This document shows, in pieces, positions 36,005 to 42,623 of a DNA stretch of 64,000 nucleotides. Made by a program: the position numbers and the translations under genes. This stretch comes from Oceanobacillus manasiensis (GTDB taxonomy: Bacteria > Bacillota > Bacilli > Bacillales > Amphibacillaceae): NCBI RefSeq assembly GCF_000724085.1, contig NZ_CCDL010000001.1:992001-1056000 (forward strand). Direction: 5' to 3'. Every line of letters begins with the position of its first letter. Within the stretch, counting starts at the first letter, position 1. The notes beneath the pieces are model-generated. The model searched no databases, was not told the origin of the DNA, and saw only the letters and a list, made by a program, of their open reading frames with translations.

Positions 36005-37060
36005 TTAGTTTAAGTCTGAGGAAGTACTAGCTTCCGAACTTTGTGAAGTGCCGCTCTGGTCAACGGTAGAACTAGGATTAGCAATTTCTAGGTGCTGTTG
36101 CAATAGTGTTTTTGTCTGTTCTAATGCTGTCTGATCTAATTGCCAGTAGTACGTGTTTGAAGGTTGATAGTCATAACCTTCTAAAGTAAGTGCTTCAATG
36201 TCTAGGTTTGATCCACTTGTACCGTATGAGATAAAGCTTTTCATATGATCAAAGCTCATATTTGTCGTCATGTTTTCACCAACAGCCTCAATTACTTCAT
36301 CATACTTTAAGACAGATCCAGCAGATGCAGCTTTTTTAACAACAGCTTTGATAAGGTCTTGTTGTCTTTTCCCGCGTTCGATGTCATTATCCAGCTTTCT
36401 TGTACGTGCTAAAGCTAATGCTTCTTCTCCGTCCAAATCCTGCTCTCCAGGCATTAAATGAATAGAGTCTTTTTTGTCCATGGAATTGGATTCTTTGAAT
36501 TCATATGGAACTTCAGCCGTTACACCGCCCAAAGCATCTACTACATCGACAAATGCATGGAAGTTGACCTTGACATAATAATCGATTGGAATATCGAGTA
36601 GATTTTCAACCGTTTCAATGGATGCTTGTGGACCGCCATAAGCATGAGCGTGATTTATTTTTGTTTCGTACCCGACTTCAGGAATATAAACATAGGAATC
36701 ACGAGGTATGCTCAGTAACTTAACACTTTTATCATCTTTATTTAAGGTTGCAACCATTAGCGCATCAGTACGGGAACTTCCTTCATTAGATCTGTGGTCA
36801 TTCTCGTCCACACCCATTATAAGGACAGACACATTATCAATATTGGGGTCAACCTTAGTCTCTCGTAAATCTGATTTTTCTCTTCCATCATCTTGATAAG
36901 AATCAGAAAATACGGAGTCTGCCTTCGTATACAGATAGGTGAAATAACTGACTCCTAGAACGATCAACAGAGCAGGTATTAATATAAAATAAGCTCTTTT
37001 ACGGAGCCTTTTTTTGCGTCTTCTTTTAACCACACGAGTTCGTGTTTGTTTATTATCCAT
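36005..37060 (-). CDS. LytR-CpsA-Psr (LCP) family wall-polymer ligase
   Basis: Attaches lipid-linked anionic glycopolymers to peptidoglycan on the outer face of the membrane. The 351-residue protein has a very basic cytoplasmic N-terminus, one membrane segment (about 24-45) and an extracellular LCP domain: SSRTDALMVATLN, LLSIPRDSYVYIP (phosphate-binding Arg), KINHAHAYGG and ARTRKLDNDIERGKRQQ with the conserved Arg cluster. A Ser/Thr-rich tail closes it. AAAGGAG is 11 bases before the ATG. With tagD upstream on the same strand it forms a teichoic-acid-type pair. B. subtilis has three such ligases; which one this corresponds to is not clear. Confidence 0.92.
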   Translation of the reverse strand: MDNKQTRTRVVKRRRKKRLRKRAYFILIPALLIVLGVSYFTYLYTKADSVFSDSYQDDGREKSDLRETKVDPNIDNVSVLIMGVDENDHRSNEGSSRTDALMVATLNKDDKSVKLLSIPRDSYVYIPEVGYETKINHAHAYGGPQASIETVENLLDIPIDYYVKVNFHAFVDVVDALGGVTAEVPYEFKESNSMDKKDSIHLMPGEQDLDGEEALALARTRKLDNDIERGKRQQDLIKAVVKKAASAGSVLKYDEVIEAVGENMTTNMSFDHMKSFISYGTSGSNLDIEALTLEGYDYQPSNTYYWQLDQTALEQTKTLLQQHLEIANPSSTVDQSGTSQSSEASTSSDLN

Positions 37061-37109
37061 TTTGTGTTGTTCTCCTTTGATTTCTAACTAATTAATAGAG
37101 CTTATTTAT

Positions 37110-37132
37110 AAAATAGAAACCATTTCTATTTT
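37110..37132. promoter_or_regulatory. perfect AT-rich inverted repeat upstream of the LCP gene
   Basis: AAAATAGAAA-CCA-TTTCTATTTT, a perfect 10-bp inverted repeat with a 3-base loop, about 50 bases before the LCP start. It could be a weak terminator for tagD or an operator; the low GC content of the stem argues against a strong terminator. Confidence 0.35.
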
Positions 37133-37222
37133 ACTATGAAACAACTTATTCGTAAATGTATTTTTATATTCCGCTGAGACATCTTTCCTAATAATATATG
37201 AGACGAATGAATCAGAAAAAGG

Positions 37223-37624
37223 TTACAACTTATTATTCTTAAACCTTAGGTCAGATTTAATTTTGGTGGTGGATATCCCTGTAGTTCTTGGAAGGTAGAC
37301 GACTTCACAATAAGATTTTAAATAATCAAATTTTCCTTGCCAATCACTACCCATCACAAAAGTATCTATAGAATGCTTTTTGATATCTTTTACTTTTTGT
37401 TCCCATGAATTTTCAGATATTACCATATCAACATACCTGATAGATTCCAATATAGCTTTTCGTTCAATAAAGGTGTAATATGCCTGTTTGTTTTTAATCT
37501 TATTAAAATGATCTGTAGATATTCCTACTACAAGATAATCACCTAATTCCCTAGCTTGTCTTAAAATGTTGATATGGCCAGGGTGGAGTAAATCAAAAGT
37601 TCCGTATGTGATTACTCTTTTCAA
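37223..37624 (-). CDS. tagD: glycerol-3-phosphate cytidylyltransferase
   Basis: Makes CDP-glycerol from CTP and glycerol-3-phosphate, the donor for poly(glycerol phosphate) teichoic acid. A 133-residue nucleotidyltransferase with the family motifs GTFDLLHPGH (residues 7-16) and RTTGISTTKI near the C-terminus; length matches TagD. Two TTG codons are possible. The one at 37624 is chosen because GGAGG is then 9 bases away and the protein begins MKRVITYGTFD like known TagD proteins; the TTG two codons upstream is too close to the ribosome site. No other tag glycerol polymerase genes are in the window. Confidence 0.93.
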   Translation of the reverse strand: MKRVITYGTFDLLHPGHINILRQARELGDYLVVGISTDHFNKIKNKQAYYTFIERKAILESIRYVDMVISENSWEQKVKDIKKHSIDTFVMGSDWQGKFDYLKSYCEVVYLPRTTGISTTKIKSDLRFKNNKL

Positions 37625-37878
37625 TGGCAATCCCCTCCGTAAATACTACTTAAACCTATCATATCATATATTAGGCGTTATCATTAAAACGGGTAGTGAA
37701 AAAGCAGTATTTACGTAACTTAAAAGCAACACCACCTGAAAATGAGTAATGTACAAATTCACTCGGCGCCCCTTGCAGAGCCACAATTTTGTCTATATTG
37801 GAAGCAACTAATTCCATATACCTACACTTTTCTACCTCAAGTTGCATAATAAGAAGGAAAATTCAGTAATATTTACTC

Positions 37879-37907
37879 TTATCAAACCGAATTCCATCCC
37901 CTATAAT
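37879..37907 (+). promoter_or_regulatory. sigma-A-type promoter of the coiled-coil hypothetical gene
   Basis: TTATCA (37879-37884), a 17-bp spacer and TATAAT (37902-37907), 45 bases before the start codon. In the rest of the 320-bp gap between tagD and this gene I see nothing. Confidence 0.5.
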
Positions 37908-37951
37908 GAAATGGAACTAATCAATGTATACTTTTTTGATGGGGTGTAAAC

Positions 37952-38368
37952 ATGAGTTCTCTTATCGTAATTAATAGACAAATCTCCAAGACAGAAGAAA
38001 CACTGTATCGTGTGGAACAACAATTAAGTGCAAAGCGAGATGAATTAGAGGATTTAGCTTTAGGTCTTACACATTTATATGACTATATGGAAGAATACAA
38101 GCAAATACAATCCCCTCAATATATTCCCAAAAAACATAGCAACATATGCAAAAAGAAGCAGGAGGAGATTTTTCAATCTCTTAATATAGCGGAACTTCCT
38201 GCTACTGATTCTCCTATTTATAATGACCAACTAGTTAAAACCATCCGTGAGTTAAAAGCTAGAATTCGTGAAGAAAAGCAGACCTTAGTCAGGTTGAAAA
38301 AAGTGATTGTGACACATGAAAATGAGCTCCATTATCTGAGATTTGAACGAAAAAGAAAATTATCATAG
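37952..38368 (+). CDS. hypothetical coiled-coil protein
   Basis: A 138-residue charged protein with no family I recognise for certain. Two long heptad-rich helices (about 5-50 and 90-135; Lys/Glu/Arg with regular Leu/Ile) flank a short Pro- and Ser-containing middle. There is no signal peptide or membrane segment. Size and pattern are similar to small coiled-coil partners found beside LXG-type proteins (DUF5082/YwqH), but no LXG gene is nearby, so this is only a suggestion. GGGGTG precedes the ATG, and promoter and terminator flank it, so it is a real single-gene unit. Confidence 0.65.
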   Translation: MSSLIVINRQISKTEETLYRVEQQLSAKRDELEDLALGLTHLYDYMEEYKQIQSPQYIPKKHSNICKKKQEEIFQSLNIAELPATDSPIYNDQLVKTIRELKARIREEKQTLVRLKKVIVTHENELHYLRFERKRKLS

Positions 38369-38370
38369 TA

Positions 38371-38399
38371 AAACATCTTCTTATCGAAGGTGTTTTTTT
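38371..38399 (+). terminator. terminator of the coiled-coil hypothetical gene
   Basis: A 9-bp stem (AACATCTTC with GAAGGTGTT, one G-T pair) is followed by seven T. Confidence 0.85.
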
Positions 38400-38463
38400 G
38401 TTGCTGCTTTTGCCCCCTCCACGTTCAGTACCTCGATTATAGAGGTGAAGGGAGGTGACACAC

Positions 38464-38688
38464 ATGGCAGTAGCAGAATTAATGAGTTCCACGTTGCGAC
38501 TTGTCTTCAATCATGGCATTGACCCAGAAACAGGTAACCCATCTTACAAGACAAAAAGCTTCACCAATGTAAAAGCATCAGCGACCGCTGACCAACTTTA
38601 TGCCATTGCAAAAGCAGTGGAAGGGTTACAAGAGCTACCACTTTATAACATTGAGCGTAACGACAGCTCTGACATCATTGAAGAATAA
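38464..38688 (+). CDS. DUF1659 family protein
   Basis: A 74-residue protein beginning MAVAELMSSTLRLVFNHGID, with YKTKSFTNVKASATADQLY in the middle, as in DUF1659 proteins of Bacillus. The function is not known. GGGAGGTGAC is 6 bases before the ATG at 38464; a longer frame starting three codons earlier overlaps this ribosome site. It is followed after 37 bases by a DUF2922 gene, a conserved pairing. Confidence 0.82.
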   Translation: MAVAELMSSTLRLVFNHGIDPETGNPSYKTKSFTNVKASATADQLYAIAKAVEGLQELPLYNIERNDSSDIIEE

Positions 38689-38725
38689 GAAGTTAAACAT
38701 TATAAAATAGAAAGGAGGGAAATTC

Positions 38726-38944
38726 ATGAAAAAGCTTGAGCTTAAATTCACTAACTTTGATGGTAAAACGGTTACCTACTCACTAGACCAACCAGTAGAA
38801 CCAGTTGACCCAGTGACAGTCAATGCAGCAATGGACGAAATCATCGCTCAAAACGCGTTCACTTCTAGAGGTGGTGACATTGTTTCCAAGAAAAGTGCCC
38901 GCGTCGTTGACCGCACAGTAGAAGAAATCGATCTCGGACTATAA
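38726..38944 (+). CDS. DUF2922 family protein
   Basis: A 72-residue protein (KKLELKFTNFDGKTVTYSL ... KKSARVVDRTVEEIDL) matching the small DUF2922 family, function unknown. GAAAGGAGGG precedes the ATG. It is co-directional with the DUF1659 gene and followed by a terminator, so the two form a small operon. Confidence 0.82.
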   Translation: MKKLELKFTNFDGKTVTYSLDQPVEPVDPVTVNAAMDEIIAQNAFTSRGGDIVSKKSARVVDRTVEEIDLGL

Positions 38945-38956
38945 CAACATTGGGAG

Positions 38957-38988
38957 CAGACCAGTGGCCATGCCTCTGGTCTGTTTTT
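38957..38988 (+). terminator. terminator of the DUF1659-DUF2922 unit
   Basis: An 8-bp perfect stem (CAGACCAG with CTGGTCTG), extended inward by TGG/CC pairs, then TTTTT. Confidence 0.85.
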
Positions 38989-39067
38989 CAGGTTAAGGAG
39001 TGCGAAGAACAGAAACATTTTGCTAAGAGAGGAGAGTCAAATAGTAATTTAGGATAGGAGGTTTAAA

Positions 39068-39205
39068 ATGGAGACATGGATTCCTTTTCTGACAGAAGTC
39101 GGTTTTCCCATTGCAGTCACCTTTTATTTGCTGCATCGCATTGAAGGGAAACTAAACCTGCTCATCGATTCGATTCATGGATTACCAGGTAAACTGAAGG
39201 AATGA
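39068..39205 (+). CDS. YvrJ family small protein
   Basis: A 45-residue frame, METWIPFLTEVGFPIAVTFY followed by LLHRIEGKLNLLIDS. It matches the YvrJ family: one hydrophobic segment over residues 5-22 and an amphipathic C-terminal helix. TAGGAGG lies 6 bases before the ATG and a strong terminator starts 5 bases after the stop. YvrJ genes are commonly found behind DUF1659 and DUF2922 genes, as here, although a terminator lies between. It is probably a membrane peptide; function unknown. Confidence 0.75.
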   Translation: METWIPFLTEVGFPIAVTFYLLHRIEGKLNLLIDSIHGLPGKLKE

Positions 39206-39210
39206 ACGAA

Positions 39211-39244
39211 GCCGGAACTTCTTTTAGAGGAGTTCCGGTTTTTT
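39211..39244 (+). terminator. terminator of the YvrJ gene
   Basis: A GC-rich stem (CCGGAACT with AGTTCCGG plus further inner pairs) is followed by six T. Confidence 0.88.
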
Positions 39245-39301
39245 AGTTGGGGAGGGGGACTGCCAAATGGAAGTAGTACGACTACTGATTGCTGTGGGTA
39301 C

Positions 39302-39608
39302 ATTCAACCAAGAGGCGTAGCGAATCGAACAATGTGTGTAGCGAATCAACCAAGACGTGGAGAGAATCGACCGAGTTGGATAGGGAATCAACCAAGATGT
39401 AAGAGAATCGACCGAGTTGGACAGGGAATCAGCCAAGATGTAGAGAGAATCGACCGAGTTGGATAGGGAATCAACCAAGATGTAGAGAGAATCGACCGAG
39501 TTGGATAGGGAATCAGCCAAGATGTAGAGAGAATCGACCGAGTTGGAGAGAGAATCAGCCAACATGGTGAGAGAATCAACCAACATGCCGGATCAATCAA
39601 CCTTGTCC
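39302..39608 (+). repeat. 21-bp repeat array 2 (about 14 units)
   Basis: Tandem units of 21 bp (a few are 19-20) start with GAATCRACC. Two subtypes alternate: one reads AATCAACCAAGATGTAGAGAG and the other has ACCGAGTTGGATAGG, so a 42-bp higher-order period is visible through most of the array. No start codon with a ribosome site lies in it. Since 21 is a multiple of three and stops are rare, long open frames arise in several frames; these are not genes. It sits between the YvrJ terminator and the 3' end of the NERD gene. Confidence 0.92.
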
Positions 39609-39627
39609 AAACTTAATTTCTGTAATT

Positions 39628-40644
39628 TTATAAAAATATATGGTTACTAGTAAATGGAATGCCATTATCTTGCGGATAAGACTCAATGGGAGGGGCAAAA
39701 TACTTTCTGGCCCTGTTATCACCAGTGTACTTTAAATTCATGCCTTTTATAAGAAGGTAAGCGGATCTTGGAGAGGAGATATTTAATAATTGTCGGCATT
39801 CCATGTTGGTAATTGTATTCTTAAACAGTAGAAAGTAATCCAAGATAATCTGCCTATGTGCAGAGGTAGAGTTTCTCTTACAGCCTGGGCAAATCCACTT
39901 GTTTTTTCGCTTATGCATTACAACGTCAGTACACTTCTCGCAAGGTACACCGCTAATTAGGAAGTCAGGGGGGATTTTGTAATACTCCATCAGGTTTGGG
40001 GTGAAAGGCTGGTGGTGGGAAAGCAGTAATTTGTATAATTTGTTTTGTGAAGAATAGTTTAATCTATTTTCTGAATATCCTTTAAAAATTCTTTCAAGAT
40101 GAAAGTGAATGCTCTCTGAGTGAATGAATTGATTATAAATCTGGGGATCTTCTTGAATATTGTGAATAGAAGTTGCGGGGTTACTCGATATAACTAGAGT
40201 ATCTATTGGCAGATTCAAAGAAAAGTTTTGCAGCCAGTATGCAAGGTTCCTCTTTTGTGTGTTTGCCTGTTGAATAGGATCTTTATAAACCGTCTTTTTC
40301 CCATCGGCATTTTGAGTAAACTGTTTTTGAAGTGAGTCATAACGCAGTTCTCCTTTAAAATTCTTGATTTCTAATATAACTAGATTGTAGGGAGTGATAA
40401 GGAGTGTATCTATTTGAAAGTAGTTATTATGGTTTTTCAAACGAAGATCTTTAATTATGAAAATCTTTTCTTCTCGAAAATTCGATAACGTGTAGTCAAC
40501 TCTTTTCTCCCCTAAATATCCCGCATAGTACTTCCTATAATCTTGAAGAAAAACTTCGTTATCTTTGTACTCCTTTTTTAATTTTCGGTATAAGGCCTCA
40601 TACGCTAAGAGCTGATAGGACTTCAAGCGTGGTTTACTAATCAA
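39628..40644 (-). CDS. NERD-domain protein with zinc ribbon
   Basis: A 338-residue protein. The NERD (nuclease-related) domain lies at about 35-150: YLGEKRVDYTLSN, the Asp of YFQIDTLLITP and the ExK of LVILEIKNFKGEL form the restriction-endonuclease-like core. A middle region of unknown type follows, then a zinc ribbon with two Cys pairs (PCEKC ... ICPGCKR) and a helical C-terminus resembling a winged-helix element (SSPRSAYLLIKGMNLKYT). DNA processing is plausible but unproven for NERD proteins. The frame stays open 84 codons further upstream, into a repeat array; TTG at 40644 is chosen because GGCGGG lies 6 bases before it. The gene is flanked on both sides by 21-bp repeat arrays. Confidence 0.75.
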   Translation of the reverse strand: MISKPRLKSYQLLAYEALYRKLKKEYKDNEVFLQDYRKYYAGYLGEKRVDYTLSNFREEKIFIIKDLRLKNHNNYFQIDTLLITPYNLVILEIKNFKGELRYDSLQKQFTQNADGKKTVYKDPIQQANTQKRNLAYWLQNFSLNLPIDTLVISSNPATSIHNIQEDPQIYNQFIHSESIHFHLERIFKGYSENRLNYSSQNKLYKLLLSHHQPFTPNLMEYYKIPPDFLISGVPCEKCTDVVMHKRKNKWICPGCKRNSTSAHRQIILDYFLLFKNTITNMECRQLLNISSPRSAYLLIKGMNLKYTGDNRARKYFAPPIESYPQDNGIPFTSNHIFL

Positions 40645-40740
40645 ATTTATCCCGCCTTTCTTTATAAGTATTAAGTTCTCTATATTGTAGCAAATCCCTT
40701 CCATTTTCGAGTTGTTTTTTATGTATATCTTTTTTAAAAA

Positions 40741-40915
40741 GACCAACATGTGGAGATAATCAATCATGTTAGTGTGGAAATCAACCAAGTAGGAGTGGGA
40801 ATCGACCAACATGGTGAGATAATCAACCAAGATGCGTAGCGAATCAACCAACGTGTGTAACGAATCAACCAAGACGTGGAGAGAATCGACCAACATAGTG
40901 AGTGAATCACCAATT
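40741..40915 (+). repeat. 21-bp repeat array 3 (about 8 units)
   Basis: Units of 21 bp share AATCAACCAAG or AATCGACCAAC with variable tails, in the same orientation as the other arrays. It lies 5' of the NERD gene. Read on the minus strand it encodes heptads of the type LVDSLxx in the same frame as NERD. The remaining bases to mtlA hold only AT-rich leader sequence. Confidence 0.88.
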
Positions 40916-41097
40916 AGCTTCGCTAGCTCCTAACTAAAAACCCCGCCCACACCCTACTTCCACAAATCATGTCAACATGTCTTTTGCCAAAGTTGTATTT
41001 AGATTACGTTGTACTGCTTAAAATAGGGGAATAGAATAAAGGTAGTAGAATGTTTTCATTTATTTATTCATTATAATTTGAGAGAGGGGAAACGAAA

Positions 41098-42543
41098 ATG
41101 GCAGAAAAGAAAGGTTTTCGCGCCAAGGTACAACGCTTTGGCAGTTACTTAAGCGGCATGATCATGCCAAATATCGGCGCATTTATTGCGTGGGGGATTA
41201 TCACGGCTCTGTTTATTCCAGATGGCTATTTCCCAAATGAAAGTCTTGCGGCAATGGTTGACCCAATGATTAAATACTTACTACCACTATTGATTGGTTT
41301 TACTGGTGGACGAATGGTCTACGATCTACGTGGTGGGGTTGTAGGGGCAACTGCAACAATGGGAGTTATCGTTGGTGCAGGCATTCCAATGTTCCTTGGC
41401 GCAATGGTAATGGGACCACTTGCTGGTTACATTATGAAGAAGTTTGATGAAGTGTTTAAAGATAAAGTGAAATCCGGATTTGAAATGCTTTATAATAACT
41501 TCTCTTCTGGTATTATCGGAGCGATTCTTGCGATACTCGCTGCATTAGCAATCGGTCCTGTTGTAGAAGGTTTGAACAAAGGCCTTGCTACTGGTGTAGA
41601 AGCAATTATCGGTGCAGGTTTACTACCATTAGCAAGTATTATTATTGAGCCAGCAAAAATTCTATTCTTAAACAATGCGATCAACCATGGTATCTTAAGC
41701 CCAATTGGGGTCGAACAAGCAGCAAATGCTGGAAAATCAATCCTATTTCTATTGGAAGCAAATCCAGGACCAGGTCTTGGTATCTTGCTAGCATTCACTT
41801 TCTTTGGAAAAGGTGCATCAAAGGCATCTGCTCCAGGCGCAGCACTAATCCAATTTGTTGGTGGTATTCATGAAATTTACTTCCCATACATCCTAATGAA
41901 GCCAATGTTGCTTCTTGCAGTAATCGGTGGGGGTATGAGTGGTGTGTTCACACTATCTTTATTTGATGCAGGACTTAGAGCTGCAGCTTCACCAGGAAGT
42001 ATTTTTGCAGTCTATGCGATGGCTACACCAGATAGCTATCTAGGTGTAACACTTGGTGTACTTGTAGCAGCAGTTGTTTCCTTCTTAATTGCTTCAGTAA
42101 TCTTGAAAACAAGCAAATCAGAAGCCGACCTAGCAGAAGCTACTGGCCAAATGGAAGCTATGAAAGGGAAGAAAAGCTCTGTTGCTGGAACACTAAACGC
42201 CGGTGAAACTGCTGAGGCAGATGCATTGAACCAAACGCCAGTCAATACAGAAAAAGAAGCAGCGGAGGTTGATAAGGTTATCTTTGCCTGTGATGCAGGA
42301 ATGGGTTCAAGTGCAATGGGTGCTTCTTTATTGAAGAATAAATTCAAAAAAGCAGACATCGACATTTATGTCAATAACCATGCAATTAATGAAATCCCAG
42401 ATGATGCAGATGTGGTCATTACACATAAAGATCTAACAGAGCGTGCAATGACTAAAATTCCATCAGCTGAGCATATTTCAGTTGAAAACTTCTTGAACAG
42501 TCCAAAGTATGATGAACTGGTAGAAAGATTAAAAAAGCAGTAA
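41098..42543 (+). CDS. mtlA: mannitol-specific PTS EIICB component
   Basis: Takes up mannitol and phosphorylates it to mannitol-1-phosphate. The 481-residue protein has the membrane EIIC domain at about 1-345 (MIMPNIGAFIAWGIITALFIP and the substrate-site region GGIHEIYFPYILMKP), an Ala/Glu-rich linker, and the EIIB domain from about 395 with the phosphorylated Cys in FACDAGMGSSAMGASLL. The EIIA domain is encoded apart, as in Bacillus. GAGAGGGG precedes the ATG. It is the first gene of mtlA-mtlR-mtlF-mtlD. Confidence 0.96.
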   Translation: MAEKKGFRAKVQRFGSYLSGMIMPNIGAFIAWGIITALFIPDGYFPNESLAAMVDPMIKYLLPLLIGFTGGRMVYDLRGGVVGATATMGVIVGAGIPMFLGAMVMGPLAGYIMKKFDEVFKDKVKSGFEMLYNNFSSGIIGAILAILAALAIGPVVEGLNKGLATGVEAIIGAGLLPLASIIIEPAKILFLNNAINHGILSPIGVEQAANAGKSILFLLEANPGPGLGILLAFTFFGKGASKASAPGAALIQFVGGIHEIYFPYILMKPMLLLAVIGGGMSGVFTLSLFDAGLRAAASPGSIFAVYAMATPDSYLGVTLGVLVAAVVSFLIASVILKTSKSEADLAEATGQMEAMKGKKSSVAGTLNAGETAEADALNQTPVNTEKEAAEVDKVIFACDAGMGSSAMGASLLKNKFKKADIDIYVNNHAINEIPDDADVVITHKDLTERAMTKIPSAEHISVENFLNSPKYDELVERLKKQ

Positions 42544-42551
42544 GATAAAAG

Positions 42552-42580
42552 CAGGGCAGGGGGCGACTCCTTGCCCTCTT
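42552..42580 (+). terminator. weak hairpin between mtlA and mtlR
   Basis: AGGGCAGGGGG can pair with TCCTTGCCCT across a CGAC loop. Only a poor T-rich stretch follows, so partial termination that lowers mtlR relative to mtlA is the most I would claim. Confidence 0.4.
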
Positions 42581-42623
42581 ATGCATTTTAATGTTAAACA
42601 CAATAACAAGGGAGGTGAATGGC

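Noticed and set aside
39224-39600. Long minus-strand frames encoding LVDSL/WLIPYPTRS repeats
   Set aside because: They arise from the 21-bp period in several frames at once, have no ribosome site, and run through a terminator.
39302-39608. CRISPR array
   Set aside because: The period is 21 bp, the conserved core is only about 11 bp, tails are short and partly repeated, and no cas genes are present.
40645-40896. NERD gene starting at the ATG inside array 3
   Set aside because: No ribosome site there; GGCGGG before the TTG at 40644 and loss of protein-like sequence upstream argue for the shorter form.
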